Assembly (NCBI GenBank): GCA_003116975.1
Contig: BGKB01000193.1
Location: 1 to 64,000, forward strand
Origin: Aurantiochytrium sp. KH105
Taxonomy: Eukaryota; Sar; Bigyra; Thraustochytrida; Thraustochytriidae
Length of the DNA stretch: 64,000 bases
Direction of reading: 5' to 3'
Part shown: positions 30,170-40,324 of the stretch, one piece after another
Position numbering within the stretch: the first letter of the stretch is position 1
Layout of the letters: each line of letters starts with the position of its first letter
Notes under the pieces: generated by a model
Databases searched by the model: none
The model's input: only the letters and a program-made list of their open reading frames with translations
What the model was told of the DNA's origin: nothing
Position numbers and translations under genes: made by a program

Positions 30170-31342
30170 TTTATGCTCTTTCTGCTCCTCCAGCAGACCC
30201 GGCCTCCTTCGCGGTCGCGGTCTCCTTCCTCAGCGCCGCGCTCGAGCGCGCTCTCCTCCGCAGCCACAAGCGTCGCGGCCTCGGTCTCCTTCGGCCTGGC
30301 CAGGTCCAAATGAAATCCAATCAACCGATCCCGTCCAGACCTCCCGCGCGGTCAGTCGCGGCGCCGCGAAGAGCGCGCCGTTCCTCCGCGCCCTGCGCTG
30401 CCCTGTCCTCCTCCGCGCGGCTCCTCGCGCCGCCGCCGCCGCCGCCGCGCTCCTGCTCGCGCCGCCGCGCGTCTTGTCCAGATTTGCGGCCGCCTTGGAC
30501 GCACGGCGGCCACCGGCGGCCGGCGGGGGCGCGCAAGTGGCGTATGCGTGCCGCGCAAGTGGCTTATGCGCGCCACGCAAGTGCTTTATGCGCGCTGCAA
30601 GTGGGGAGTACGGCCGCGGCCGCGAGGGGAAAAAAGGGGAGAAAGGTGTGGTGCTGGGTGCGAAGCAGCGCCTCGGCGGCGGCGGCGGCGGCGGCATGCG
30701 GCCAAGAAGAGCTCGAGCAGCGGGGCCAGCCTGGGGAGATCGACGCAAGAGCAATGCGAATGCAGAGCGCAAGAGCCTGCTGCAAGGAAGAGAAATGCAA
30801 GAGCAGCTGGAAGAGCCAAAAAGGGTGGAGAACTAACTGAAGACGAGAACGAGCGAGTGAGAGCGGAAGCGAGAGCGAGAGCGAGAGCATGTACTACTAA
30901 TCTAAATCAGCCAGGACGAAAGATTCTTTTGTTTTTGTAGACAGACGAATGCCTCGCACGTCCATGGAGGGTCGTAATGTCTGTGAGATCAGGCAGGAGA
31001 CGAAAAGACGATGGCTCGCTGCGACATGCGAGCCCGCCGTCAAGCACGCTCACGGAAGAAGTTTCTGATGATGCGGAACGCCTAATCGCCCGAGGTTTCG
31101 AGGAGTGGGAGAAGGGGGAGTAGAAGGGGGGAGGGAGGAGGAGCTAAGATTGCCAAAGCTGGAAAAGAAGAAAAATGAAGAGAGAGGACGTTTACACGCG
31201 CCCTTCTGTCTGTCAATGAATCTGTCAATCTGTGTGCCTGGAGAGTGTGGTTTGGAAGTGGCGGTATCGCAGAAACGCATGTACTTTCTGGAGGCCATGA
31301 CAGATGCCCGAGATCGCGTAAAATGGCCGGAGCGAGATTTGT
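30170..31342. other. GC-rich upstream region of the piggyBac-derived gene
   Basis: No gene is supported. It contains three tandem copies of a 22-bp unit (30531-30596) plus a partial fourth, a GCGGCG run (~30680-30700) and a GAGAGC-like purine tract (~30850-30890). The right part presumably holds the 3' UTR of the EF-G gene. Confidence 0.45.
30531..30604. repeat. 22-bp tandem repeat, three copies plus 8 bp
   Basis: Copies at 30531-30552, 30553-30574 and 30575-30596 follow GCGCAAGTGGCTTATGCGCG with few changes; 30597-30604 repeats GCAAGTGG. The array is about 360-435 bp upstream of the minus-strand start at 30169. Confidence 0.9.
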
Positions 31343-33595
31343 TTAGGAGTCGTTCTCGGCCTCCTTGTACTTGCGGATGAGCTCCTCGGCCTCGTGCTGA
31401 GGCATGGCCTCGTGAGCCTTGAACTCCATGGTGAACTCGCCCTTGGCCTGAGTCGCCGAGCGGATCTCCGTCGAATAACCAAACATTTCCTTGAGGGGAA
31501 CCTCGCACTGAATCGTCGCAAGATCGTCCTCCATGTCGGACTCGAGAATGGTGCCGCGGCGACGGTTGATGCCACCGACGACCGTACCCTGGTACTCTTC
31601 GGGAACCTGGATCTCAACCTTCATGACGGGCTCGAGCACCACAGGGCCGGCTTCGTTCACGGCCTGGCGGAAAGCACCGCGAGCAGCGAGCTTGAAGGCC
31701 ATCTCGTTCGAATCGACAGAGTGAGCCGAACCATCGACGAGCACAACCTTGACGCCCTGGAGCGGATGGCCAACAATGACGCCCTTCTCCATGGACTCCT
31801 GGAATCCCTTCTCCACGGAGGAAACGTACTCTGGCGGAATGGCGTTACCGATCATCTGGTTCACAAAGACGAACTCCTTGCCCTCCTGGATCTCCTCCTC
31901 AGAAAGAGGCTCAATGTAACCCTCAACGCGACCGAACTGACCGGAACCACCAGACTGCTTCTTGTGCGTGTAGTTGAACTCGGCACGCTGCGTAATGGTC
32001 TCGCGGTAGTTGACCTGGGGCATACCAGCGATGGTGTCGACCTTGTACTCGCGGCGCATGCGCTCGAGGTAGACCTCGAGGTGCAGCTCGCCCATACCGG
32101 AAATGATGGTTTCCTTGCTCTCGTTGTCGACCTTGACACGAAAGGTCGGGTCCTCACGCTGGAAGCGCTGCAGCGCCTTTCCAAAGTTGCCGCTCGAGTC
32201 CGAGCGGTCCTTGGGTTTGATCGCGAGGCTCACCACAGGCTCTGGAACGAACATGGTCAACATGGACGGGTTAAAGTCCTTGATATCAGCGTCGCAAAAG
32301 GTGTCGCCCGAGCTGCATTCAATTCCAAAGAGGGCGGCAATCTCGCCAGGGCCAACCTCGTCGACATCTTCCATCTCCTCCGAGTGCATGCGCACGACAC
32401 GGGGCAGCTTGACGCGCTTACCCGTGGTGGAGTTCCGGATGAACATGCCGCGCTTCAGGGAACCCTGGTAGACACGCACGTAGGTAAGCTGGCCAAAGCG
32501 GCTTTCTTCGAGCTTGAAGGCGAGGGCGACCAGAGGTGCCTTGGCGTCGCAGGCGAGGGGCTTGCTCGCCTCCTCGTCAGCCAGATCGAGGTAGCTGTAC
32601 TTCATGTCAAGCGGGGACGGAAGAAAGTTCTCCACGCCGTCGAGAAGTGGTTGCACGCCACGATTCTTGAAAGCGCTGCCCATAAAGACGGGCACAAAGG
32701 TGTTGGCAATGGTCGCGCGGCGGATGGTGGCGCGCAGAGCGTCGGGCTCCGGCATTTCCTCCATGAGGAAAAACTCTTCCATTTCCTCATCGACCTCACC
32801 GAGGCGCTCGAGGAGCTCCATGCGGCGCATCTCGACCTTGTCCGCGAGATCCTCCGGGATCGGGCCCTTCCGCACCTCCTCGCCATTGGGGCCGTGAAAG
32901 GTGTACGCCACCTGGTCCACAATGTCCACAACGCCATCGTGATTCTCCTCGAGGCCAATCGGGACCTGCATCATGGCAGCGTTGAGACGGAGCTTCTCGC
33001 GAATGGCGTCAAGGACCTTGTCCGGATTGGCGCCCATGCGATCGAGCTTGTTGATGAAGGCGACGCGCGGGACATTGTAGCGCTTCATCTGACGGTCAAC
33101 GGTGATACTCTGCGACTGCACACCGCCCACACTGCAGAGCACCATGATGGCACCGTCCAGCACGCGTAGTGCGCGTTCGACCTCGACGGTGAAGTCGACG
33201 TGGCCAGGTGTGTCAATAATGTTGATGTTCGTATCCTTCCACTGGGTATAGGTGGCGGCAGACTGAATCGTGATGCCCTTTTCACGCTCGAGCTCCATGC
33301 TGTCCATCTTGGCGCCCTTGTTCGGGTCCTTGCCCTTGACTTCGTTGATGGCATTGATGCGGCCCGTGTAAAAGAGAATGCGCTCTGTCAGGGTCGTCTT
33401 GCCGCTGTCAATGTGCGCCGAGATGCCGATGTTGCGGAGAAGTTCCGAGTTGGCCTCCCCCGCGAGGCCACGCGTCTGCATGCCAATCGCCGCGAGGGCT
33501 GCGACCTCGGTCTGCCGCTGGCCAGGCAAAGCTTGCCTGGCCAGCGCACCTCCGAGGACGCGCGCGCCGCGCGTCGCCGCCATAAAGCTCGCCAT
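31343..33595 (-). CDS. GFM1: Mitochondrial translation elongation factor G
   Basis: 750 residues; the GTPase that translocates tRNA and mRNA on the mitochondrial ribosome. The first ~55 residues are Ala/Arg-rich with no acidic cluster, typical of a mitochondrial presequence. The G domain has A-H-I-D-S-G-K-T-T (G1), R-E-K-G-I-T-I (G2), D-T-P-G-H-V-D-F (G3) and N-K-L-D-R-M-G (G4). Domain II has [11 protein letters not shown], and domains IV-V include Y-R-E-T-I-T and G-T-I-L-E-S-D with the F-G-Y-S-T box. This is the GFM1 (translocation) type rather than the recycling GFM2 type, judging from overall close similarity to EF-G1. The frame upstream starts at TTG (33610); the ATG at 33595 is used. Confidence 0.95.
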   Translation of the reverse strand: MASFMAATRGARVLGGALARQALPGQRQTEVAALAAIGMQTRGLAGEANSELLRNIGISAHIDSGKTTLTERILFYTGRINAINEVKGKDPNKGAKMDSMELEREKGITIQSAATYTQWKDTNINIIDTPGHVDFTVEVERALRVLDGAIMVLCSVGGVQSQSITVDRQMKRYNVPRVAFINKLDRMGANPDKVLDAIREKLRLNAAMMQVPIGLEENHDGVVDIVDQVAYTFHGPNGEEVRKGPIPEDLADKVEMRRMELLERLGEVDEEMEEFFLMEEMPEPDALRATIRRATIANTFVPVFMGSAFKNRGVQPLLDGVENFLPSPLDMKYSYLDLADEEASKPLACDAKAPLVALAFKLEESRFGQLTYVRVYQGSLKRGMFIRNSTTGKRVKLPRVVRMHSEEMEDVDEVGPGEIAALFGIECSSGDTFCDADIKDFNPSMLTMFVPEPVVSLAIKPKDRSDSSGNFGKALQRFQREDPTFRVKVDNESKETIISGMGELHLEVYLERMRREYKVDTIAGMPQVNYRETITQRAEFNYTHKKQSGGSGQFGRVEGYIEPLSEEEIQEGKEFVFVNQMIGNAIPPEYVSSVEKGFQESMEKGVIVGHPLQGVKVVLVDGSAHSVDSNEMAFKLAARGAFRQAVNEAGPVVLEPVMKVEIQVPEEYQGTVVGGINRRRGTILESDMEDDLATIQCEVPLKEMFGYSTEIRSATQAKGEFTMEFKAHEAMPQHEAEELIRKYKEAENDS

Positions 33596-34477
33596 CTTCT
33601 TCCACACCAAGCCAAGTCCCTCGGCCTGTGTTCTTTCTGGGCCCGCGGCCTTGCCTCACCAGCAGCCCTTCGCCGCCGCAGCAGCAGCAGCAGCAGCAGG
33701 AGCAGCAAGATTGGAGTCTGCGACGGAGAGTCTTCGTCTTGCTTGGCTTGCCTGCTGCAGCAGCAGCAGCAGCAGCAGCGTCGGCAGCACTGCCTGCCAG
33801 TGGTGGGTGGTTCTGCCAAAATGCCGATGGAACCTCTGGACTCTGAAGAACCCCAATTTGCACAACCCATTTGCAAGTGCGCAACTCATTTGCAAGTGCG
33901 CGGGCCAGCAGCCAGAAGTACTAGTATGATTAGGGCATGGAGAGACAGCGATCAAGGGGGGGGGGGGGGAGGCAACGACTACGCCAAGCTTCTCGCGACA
34001 CGGGCTGTTCGTAAAAATGCTACGGGCGATCTGTGGCCGTGCCATGCGTGCTTGCTTTCTTCCTTTCTTATCATAGCTCGGTTGCAACTTGCTTTGGCGG
34101 CTTCAAACCCCGCGTGGCACTGGGAGCGTGGTTGAGAGGATGGATCTCTTACTGCTACCGAACACATGCCCAGTTTATGGAATAGAAAGCAGTGTAGGGA
34201 GCGGTGTCCGGTGCGAGAAGATTCTGCCCTTGGTTTGCGCCGGAGGTCGTCGAGGCAAGCTCAACTTCGAGTCCACTGGGCCAAAAATTTTAGCCAAGCT
34301 GAGCCGCCAATTTCCATACCTTTCGTCCCGGACGCTGGGAGGCGGAGGCGAAGTGCCGGCGCTCGCCGGCGCAGAGGTGGTGCAGCGGTTCTGGCAAAGC
34401 CCCTTTGAACCAGTCAGCGCTGGTGCCATCCACTTACTTATACGTGCCTTGTCTGTCAGAACTGTGCGCAAATAGCC
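33596..34477. promoter_or_regulatory. Divergent promoter region between EF-G and the PqiA-like gene
   Basis: 882 bp between divergent start codons. It holds two CAG/GCA runs (33678-33699 and 33751-33779), a 19-bp direct duplication with unit CAACYCATTTGCAAGTGCG (33863-33900) and a 14-G run (33956-33969). No gene is seen. Confidence 0.5.
33678..33779. repeat. Two (CAG)n trinucleotide runs
   Basis: GCA/CAG units at 33678-33699 and 33751-33779. They lie 83-184 bp upstream of the EF-G start on the opposite strand, where they read CTG/TGC. Confidence 0.9.
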
Positions 34478-37400
34478 ATGGCGCGAGGGTTCGTGGCGGG
34501 AGGTCTCGCCTTTGGCGGCTTTGGGTTCATATGCGCGATCCTTACAGCGATCGTGCCAATGTGGCTCGTAAGCCGCACCGAGCTCGTCGATCAGTTCTGC
34601 TGGTTTGGCGAAGGCATCTTCTTCACGAGCTACCGATGGGGCGATGACATTCCAGCGCTCAAACTTGAGTGCTCGCCGCAAGCAGGCCAAGCGCGGTCCT
34701 CCTTTGAGGCCTACTGCGCCCCAGTCACACACAATCCAACCCTCGATGGCGGCAGAGTCCCAATGACCCCCACGTTTCGTGACGAAATGTGCACGAGAAC
34801 AAACGCTGCCCAAGTTCTTATTGTAGCCGCAATTGCTTTGGGAGGAGCTGCGCTTGCTTGCGGAATGCTCGCTCACGCAACGTCTCGCTTCAAGGCGCAA
34901 CTTCATAGTAGCATTGGCGCCACGCTCTGCGCCGCGACCGCCTTGATGCTAGAAGTTGCCACCTTCGTCGTCATGCAAACTTCCCCGCTGTTCGATGACG
35001 AGCACATTGCGGCGCTCGCCTCTGGCTTCGGACTCCAGTACAAGGGCGTCAGCTGCATGTATCAGATGCCTTCGCTTCACTCAATTTGGGAGCAACGCAA
35101 TTTCGATGGTCGAATGCAATGTCTCTTTCCTGGCCCGAGTTTCGCACTGGCAATTGGAGCCATGATCGGTTCACTTTTTGCAAGCATTCTTTTTGGCCTC
35201 AAGTGGCACGAAGCTGCATTTGCACGCCGGGTCACGCGCGCGCATCGAAAAGAAGTACCGCGGGTCCTCGTTGACTCGCACTCGCCCCTCTTTGGCGCGA
35301 ACCTCCCAGCTTCACCGTACCTCGCGCACTCGATCGAGTCTTCCTGCGAAGAACAACAGCAATCTTTCGCAGAGCGCAGGGCCGGAACACACGCAGACCA
35401 TCGAATGGACGAAGCTGCTTTGAATCTTCGTGAGAGACTTTTGCCTCCGAGCACGGACGCGAGCGCCGGGGCAAGCCAATACGAAATCCTGCAAGCGGCT
35501 TCGGAGCACGAGATCCTTTCACATTTTCGCTCTGACCGGCACTATTCATTGTATGGGGCCTTTCGTCGACGCTGGCGAAAGCGCGGCGCCTGCGTGCGAC
35601 ACCTCATCAATACCATTCCTCCGCTTCTCAACATTACTCATGCGGTCGTCCTTGGTCTCTGGATCATGAACGGGACGGCTTTTGGAAACCTGATTCGCGT
35701 CGACGAAATCAAACTCCCCCACAATCTTCACTTCGACGACACTTCCGCAGCGCAGCGGCTTGCCGGTCTCCTTCTCGAATTCGCTGGCAGAGAGTCGCTC
35801 CAAGGCACCATCCCGTCTCGGCAAGAGTTGATGCCGAGTAATTTTACTGTGATACAGCACATGATCGACTTTAGCCCAATCACGACACTTCAAGCGCTGT
35901 TCGATGGTGGAGCGGTCTTTATCGGGCTCACCATTCTCGTGTCCATCTTTATTTGGCCGTGCATCAAAGTGCTCATTTGGTCCATACTTTGGTACGCTCC
36001 CGCCGATGAAGTCCTTCGCGGTCGTCTCTATTCATGGCTCGATGCGCTGGGTAAAATCTCTCTCGCAAATCTTTACATTCTTGCCATTCTCTGCGTTTCC
36101 AATTATTTCAAACGCGACATTGTTGTACCGTGGTTTCTCGCTCCGCTCATCATTCGACGATCCCATGCGCTCCGTGTGCGCATTTCGTTCGCTATTCAGC
36201 CCGGTTTCGGCACCTACGGATATGCGATCTCTGCCATTCTCTCGCTACTCATGGGCCAGGCAAACCTTTCGGCTCATCGTCTCGCAAAATCTTGGGAAGA
36301 GAGACGCCGCGAGGAATCAACAAGTCGTAAAGGCGAAACGCGGCGCTTGGTCATTCGAGGTTCTTCTTCTTCCTCCTCTTCTTCGTACTCGGATTTTGAC
36401 AATGAACATGGCCAGGCAGAGCAAGACGATGGAGCTCTGCCCGCTGGCAGGCTCGATGCAAGCGGTGGGGGAACGATCCTCCTTTCAAATGAAGAGGCGG
36501 CCATTTCTCCAGAATGCCAACAGCCCATGTCAGAGCGACGCTCTTTGGAAGATTCCCTGGACGTGCAAGATACTCTCCGAGTTCCTACAGATCCAAATTT
36601 AGATTCTCGTCACGACATGGAACTCGCTGGCGACGCAATGTGGACCGAGCGCTCTGTCGAGCGCCAGGTTGCCTTTTATCGGCTGCTCGGTGCTGAGGCT
36701 TGCCAGAATCATATTTTCTCGCCAACGCCAGGAACCTTTTACCGATGCACTCTTTTTGGCAAGGCAGTAATGCTCACATTACTTGTGACCGCCTTGGCAC
36801 TTTTGGGTGTTGGCCTCTCCACACCCATTATCACGCTTGAGCGCTCTGGAATTGTGGGGGATATTTTAATCCCCGAAGAGTCAAGAAACCTTACGCTGAG
36901 TGTCGTCGCCCTTCCTGGCGTTATTCAGGGCGCAGGACTGAACGGCGACCCCCCTGGTGCCCTGAGTTTTGGCATCGGCTTCTTTGTCATTGCAATGCCT
37001 CTCGTACACCTGGTGGGTTTGGTGCTCCTTTGGCTCGTGCCCTGGGCTCCATCCGACCAGATGCAGTTTATGCGCGCCATCGAGGTGCTCAACGCGTGGA
37101 GCGCTGTCGACGTATTTTGTCTCATGATTGTCGCCGCATCTTTCGATTTGCGTGCATTTACGACGCATTTGATCGAAAACGGCGGCTTTCTCCCGCTTGA
37201 TCAGTACCTGGAAAAACATATTCCTCACCTCGGCGCTTTCACAATCCAAGAGGAAAGGCTCTTGCCCGGCTTTGGAATTTTAGTTGCTGCCGTGGTACTT
37301 GAGCGCTTTGTAGGTCATGTAGTACGGTTGCTCTTCGCAACCATGATTGCTGAGCGACGCGGCCTTCGCGAGATTGCTCTGCAGGCTCGCAAGTTCTCCT

Positions 37401-37666
37401 CTGTTCTGCACGAAATCCGTGCGCAGTCATTAGCTGGTGAAGCGCAGCAACAACGAGCCCCAATGCTGTCGAATTCGCTTCTCCGCACGAACATGGCAAT
37501 ACTGAGTCCCACAACGCGATACGTACTGGCTTCGGCTGTTCCTTCATATTTCTATGCAGGCTTGCCCCTCTGTCTCTGGCGCGCGCTCGCCGCGTGCGGA
37601 ATGCTGCAGCGCGACTACACATTTGACGAGAGCAACCTTGGCGTTGAGCCGCTGCAACTGTCGTAA
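34478..37666 (+). CDS. Large polytopic membrane protein with two PqiA-like domains
   Basis: 1062 residues. The first ~260 residues have four hydrophobic segments in a claudin/PMP22-like layout: a helix at the start, a Cys- and Trp-containing loop, then three helices. A hydrophilic linker follows. Residues ~360-600 form a first PqiA-like unit with L-Y-S-W-L-D-A-L-G-K-I-S-L-A-N and a closing P-G-F-G-T-Y-G-Y. A disordered Ser/Asp/Glu linker spans ~610-740. A second PqiA-like unit covers ~760-1062 (W-L-V-P-W-A-P-S-D, A-I-E-V-L-N-A-W-S-A-V-D-V-F, L-P-G-F-G-I-L). In bacteria PqiA works with PqiB in membrane lipid trafficking; eukaryotic homologues are poorly understood, so the role here is unknown. 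Clean ATG in AATAGCCATGG. Confidence 0.85.
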   Translation: MARGFVAGGLAFGGFGFICAILTAIVPMWLVSRTELVDQFCWFGEGIFFTSYRWGDDIPALKLECSPQAGQARSSFEAYCAPVTHNPTLDGGRVPMTPTFRDEMCTRTNAAQVLIVAAIALGGAALACGMLAHATSRFKAQLHSSIGATLCAATALMLEVATFVVMQTSPLFDDEHIAALASGFGLQYKGVSCMYQMPSLHSIWEQRNFDGRMQCLFPGPSFALAIGAMIGSLFASILFGLKWHEAAFARRVTRAHRKEVPRVLVDSHSPLFGANLPASPYLAHSIESSCEEQQQSFAERRAGTHADHRMDEAALNLRERLLPPSTDASAGASQYEILQAASEHEILSHFRSDRHYSLYGAFRRRWRKRGACVRHLINTIPPLLNITHAVVLGLWIMNGTAFGNLIRVDEIKLPHNLHFDDTSAAQRLAGLLLEFAGRESLQGTIPSRQELMPSNFTVIQHMIDFSPITTLQALFDGGAVFIGLTILVSIFIWPCIKVLIWSILWYAPADEVLRGRLYSWLDALGKISLANLYILAILCVSNYFKRDIVVPWFLAPLIIRRSHALRVRISFAIQPGFGTYGYAISAILSLLMGQANLSAHRLAKSWEERRREESTSRKGETRRLVIRGSSSSSSSSYSDFDNEHGQAEQDDGALPAGRLDASGGGTILLSNEEAAISPECQQPMSERRSLEDSLDVQDTLRVPTDPNLDSRHDMELAGDAMWTERSVERQVAFYRLLGAEACQNHIFSPTPGTFYRCTLFGKAVMLTLLVTALALLGVGLSTPIITLERSGIVGDILIPEESRNLTLSVVALPGVIQGAGLNGDPPGALSFGIGFFVIAMPLVHLVGLVLLWLVPWAPSDQMQFMRAIEVLNAWSAVDVFCLMIVAASFDLRAFTTHLIENGGFLPLDQYLEKHIPHLGAFTIQEERLLPGFGILVAAVVLERFVGHVVRLLFATMIAERRGLREIALQARKFSSVLHEIRAQSLAGEAQQQRAPMLSNSLLRTNMAILSPTTRYVLASAVPSYFYAGLPLCLWRALAACGMLQRDYTFDESNLGVEPLQLS

Positions 37667-38159
37667 ACACCGACCTATTTACAATCTCCTAGTGAGAGAG
37701 AACGTGAATAATATGTACTTTTCCCTTTGTATCGAGCGCGAGCAGTGCTTGTTCTTTGTACAGGAAACAGTGTTCTTCTGTCGACAAGTTTGTCTTGCCC
37801 TAGTTGGTCGTGCAAGCCAGCCCAGATTGTCCCGCTTACAAACAGAATGAGTTCAATGTACCCGATGCACCCACAGTTGGTTATGCCACTCCAACCATGT
37901 TCGCGTCAAGGTCCCGGATTCAGCATGCCAGCAAGCGCAGAAGAGCCGTGCAGGGGCTTGGGGAGCGAGCAACTGATGGCGGACGATCCTTTTCGTCGTC
38001 GCCGCGCAAAAGGCACGATCGAGCAACAATGATCGTTGAGATGCAAGCAAAACCTCAACTCTTCCCCTATTTTCTTTTTCTTTTTTCCCCTATTTCACAA
38101 GCATTCAGACAAGCATCTGTGCATACGCATAGCTTCTCCCTTGTTCAGGAATCCTCCAC
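37667..38159. other. Intergenic between PqiA-like and secreted-protein genes
   Basis: 493 bp with no supported gene. A pyrimidine-rich stretch (38060-38095) precedes the next start codon. I see no other element. Confidence 0.4.
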
Positions 38160-38657
38160 ATGACGCCCGCGCTTCTCAAGTGGCTCACGGCCATAATGCT
38201 GGTCATGTCTCAAGCAAAATGGACCGAGGCAAGCTTTCTCAGACACTCATCCGGGGAACGCGCTCTCGCTGACTTTGTTCAAGGCGTGGCAGACCGTGCC
38301 AACAACCTCTTCCGCACCGGAAGTCGGCTCTCTGGAACAATTGAGGACGGCGGGCTCCGCAAGTTGGTTGAAATTCACCGCGCTCCGCGTGTAGCTCCTT
38401 CGTTGTGCCCAGGCGACAGCTGGGTAGAGGGTTTGATGGGCTGCATCGACGAGGACGATTCGCAGGACGCACTGCTTACGTGCATTGCATGCCCAAATTT
38501 GAAGCTCTTCCGCAAATGCGATCGTCAGCTTGGGAGCTACTTAGGATACTGTGAGACGTGCGCAATCGCTTCGGTTCGCGATAATTTTGCCGAAGAATGC
38601 AAACTTTGCACGTTGTCTCCGAAGCAAATGTATGAGATCAAACGCTGCAGACCTTGA
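38160..38657 (+). CDS. Small secreted cysteine-rich protein
   Basis: 165 residues. The N-terminus (L-L-K-W-L-T-A-I-M-L-V-M then a polar A-S region near residue 25) fits a cleavable signal peptide. The mature part has a polar first half and ten cysteines confined to the last ~85 residues, spaced with three C-x2-C pairs (C-I-A-C, C-E-T-C, C-K-L-C), which suggests disulfides or a compact extracellular fold. I recognise no family. The start is the first ATG of the frame and directly provides the signal peptide. Confidence 0.75.
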   Translation: MTPALLKWLTAIMLVMSQAKWTEASFLRHSSGERALADFVQGVADRANNLFRTGSRLSGTIEDGGLRKLVEIHRAPRVAPSLCPGDSWVEGLMGCIDEDDSQDALLTCIACPNLKLFRKCDRQLGSYLGYCETCAIASVRDNFAEECKLCTLSPKQMYEIKRCRP

Positions 38658-38783
38658 CGCCTCGAGAATTCTGATTTTAATCTTTTTTATCAATCTTATG
38701 CGAAACGGAGTTCCTGCTTACATTGGAAAGCATCGCCATCATCAAAGAGTCAAACATGTTCGTTTTCATTTGTGAAAATGTGT

Positions 38784-39947
38784 CTATCGTGGGAAGCTCT
38801 CGGGGCCGGATTGTACACGCGCTGCGAGCCACCGTAAGAGCTTGTGCGTGGCCTCGACTTCGCTGTATTCACGAAGCCACATAAAATGTTTTTGCTGCGC
38901 CTGCGCGGCCATTTCGCTCGCAAAAGCGGAAGACTTTGCATTGGCTTCAGCCAAGCGAGTAGTGTCGACAAACGTGTACTGCGAGTCTGCCGAGACCCAA
39001 ACGAGCCGTACCCCATCTAGACAGAGATCGTCAGCCCCGACACCATTCGGTGCGGAAAAGGAGCTGTGCGCTGCAGGTACCTGACTTGGTGCAGCGTTTT
39101 GCGAGGGGGCGCCGGGCTCTGCTCGCTTGCGCGCAGGTCCAAAGTGCAATGTTGTACGCAAGCCGTTGCGCCACGTCAGAGTAAGCTTCTTGAGAGGTTT
39201 CCAACGCCTCCCACCATGCTCTGCGTGAAAGTCTGCTAGGCCTGGAAGACCCTTGATGACTTGCGTCAAGCTTGGCAAGGACTCTGTCGCGGCGGAAGCC
39301 GTGCCTCCCACGGGGTGGCTCCCGGTGCCGTTGCGAACGCCATTATTCAGAGATTGCGCCTTTCCGCCTTTTTGAAGGCCCGACTGGCGTTTTGCCGCGT
39401 TGGTGTTGCGACGGCGCGCTCTCTTTTTCAGCTGTCTTCGCCGACGCCCAACCTCGACGTCAGGAAACAAGGTCGCAAGACGCTCGTGGAAAAAAGCGTC
39501 AGCCTCGTTCGCAGCCTTTGAAGCGGCGTCACGCCACGCAATTTCGTTCTGCAATGAGTGTGCGATATCGCGCGATACACCCTTGATGGCAATGGATCTT
39601 GACGCCTCCGAGCTCTCGTATGTATCAAGGTCGTTGAGCTCCTCGCCGTCCTGGTTGGGCTTTTTGTTCTTGTTCTCGCGCCGCTCGACCTCGGCGACGC
39701 GCTCGTGCAGCGTTTTCAGAAGCGTACGCACTTCCTTTTCGTGCTCCTGCAGCATCCCGAGCACGTGCGCTTGTCTGGCTTCTGGAGTCGCGGTCGGGCC
39801 GCCGCCGCTGCCGCTCCCGCTGCCAGGGCCTTCTCGAGGTCCCACATCGTTCGCGACCTCGAGGAGTTTGAGCAAGTTTAGGCCCCGCGCGCGCACCTGG
39901 TCGGTCACGTCTACCACCTCGCGCAAGGCCGCCTCGGGACCCTGCAT
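38784..39947 (-). CDS. Unrecognised helical protein
   Basis: 387 residues from the ATG at 39947. An N-terminal helical part includes a heptad-like stretch (L-L-K-T-L-H-E-R-V-A-E-V-E-R-R near residue 80), interrupted by a Gly/Ser linker. A strongly basic patch (R-R-R-R-Q-L-K-K-R-A-R-R-R, near residue 175) looks like a nuclear localisation signal. The C-terminal ~110 residues look globular (L-C-L-D-G-V-R-L-V-W-V, D-T-T-R-L-A-E-A-N). No family is recognised; a nuclear protein is likely from the basic patch only. A 115-bp (CTTT)n array ends 91 bp upstream of the start. Confidence 0.75.
   Translation of the reverse strand: MQGPEAALREVVDVTDQVRARGLNLLKLLEVANDVGPREGPGSGSGSGGGPTATPEARQAHVLGMLQEHEKEVRTLLKTLHERVAEVERRENKNKKPNQDGEELNDLDTYESSEASRSIAIKGVSRDIAHSLQNEIAWRDAASKAANEADAFFHERLATLFPDVEVGRRRRQLKKRARRRNTNAAKRQSGLQKGGKAQSLNNGVRNGTGSHPVGGTASAATESLPSLTQVIKGLPGLADFHAEHGGRRWKPLKKLTLTWRNGLRTTLHFGPARKRAEPGAPSQNAAPSQVPAAHSSFSAPNGVGADDLCLDGVRLVWVSADSQYTFVDTTRLAEANAKSSAFASEMAAQAQQKHFMWLREYSEVEATHKLLRWLAARVQSGPESFPR

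Positions 39948-40324
<377 letters not shown>

Noticed and set aside
31394-33169. 591-codon open frame antisense to EF-G
   Set aside because: It mirrors the EF-G codons (GC-biased sense codons leave few antisense stops), has no domain signature, and EF-G is certain. Similar antisense frames over MSH6, TPR, the tetraspanins and the 5132-6886 gene were dropped for the same reason.
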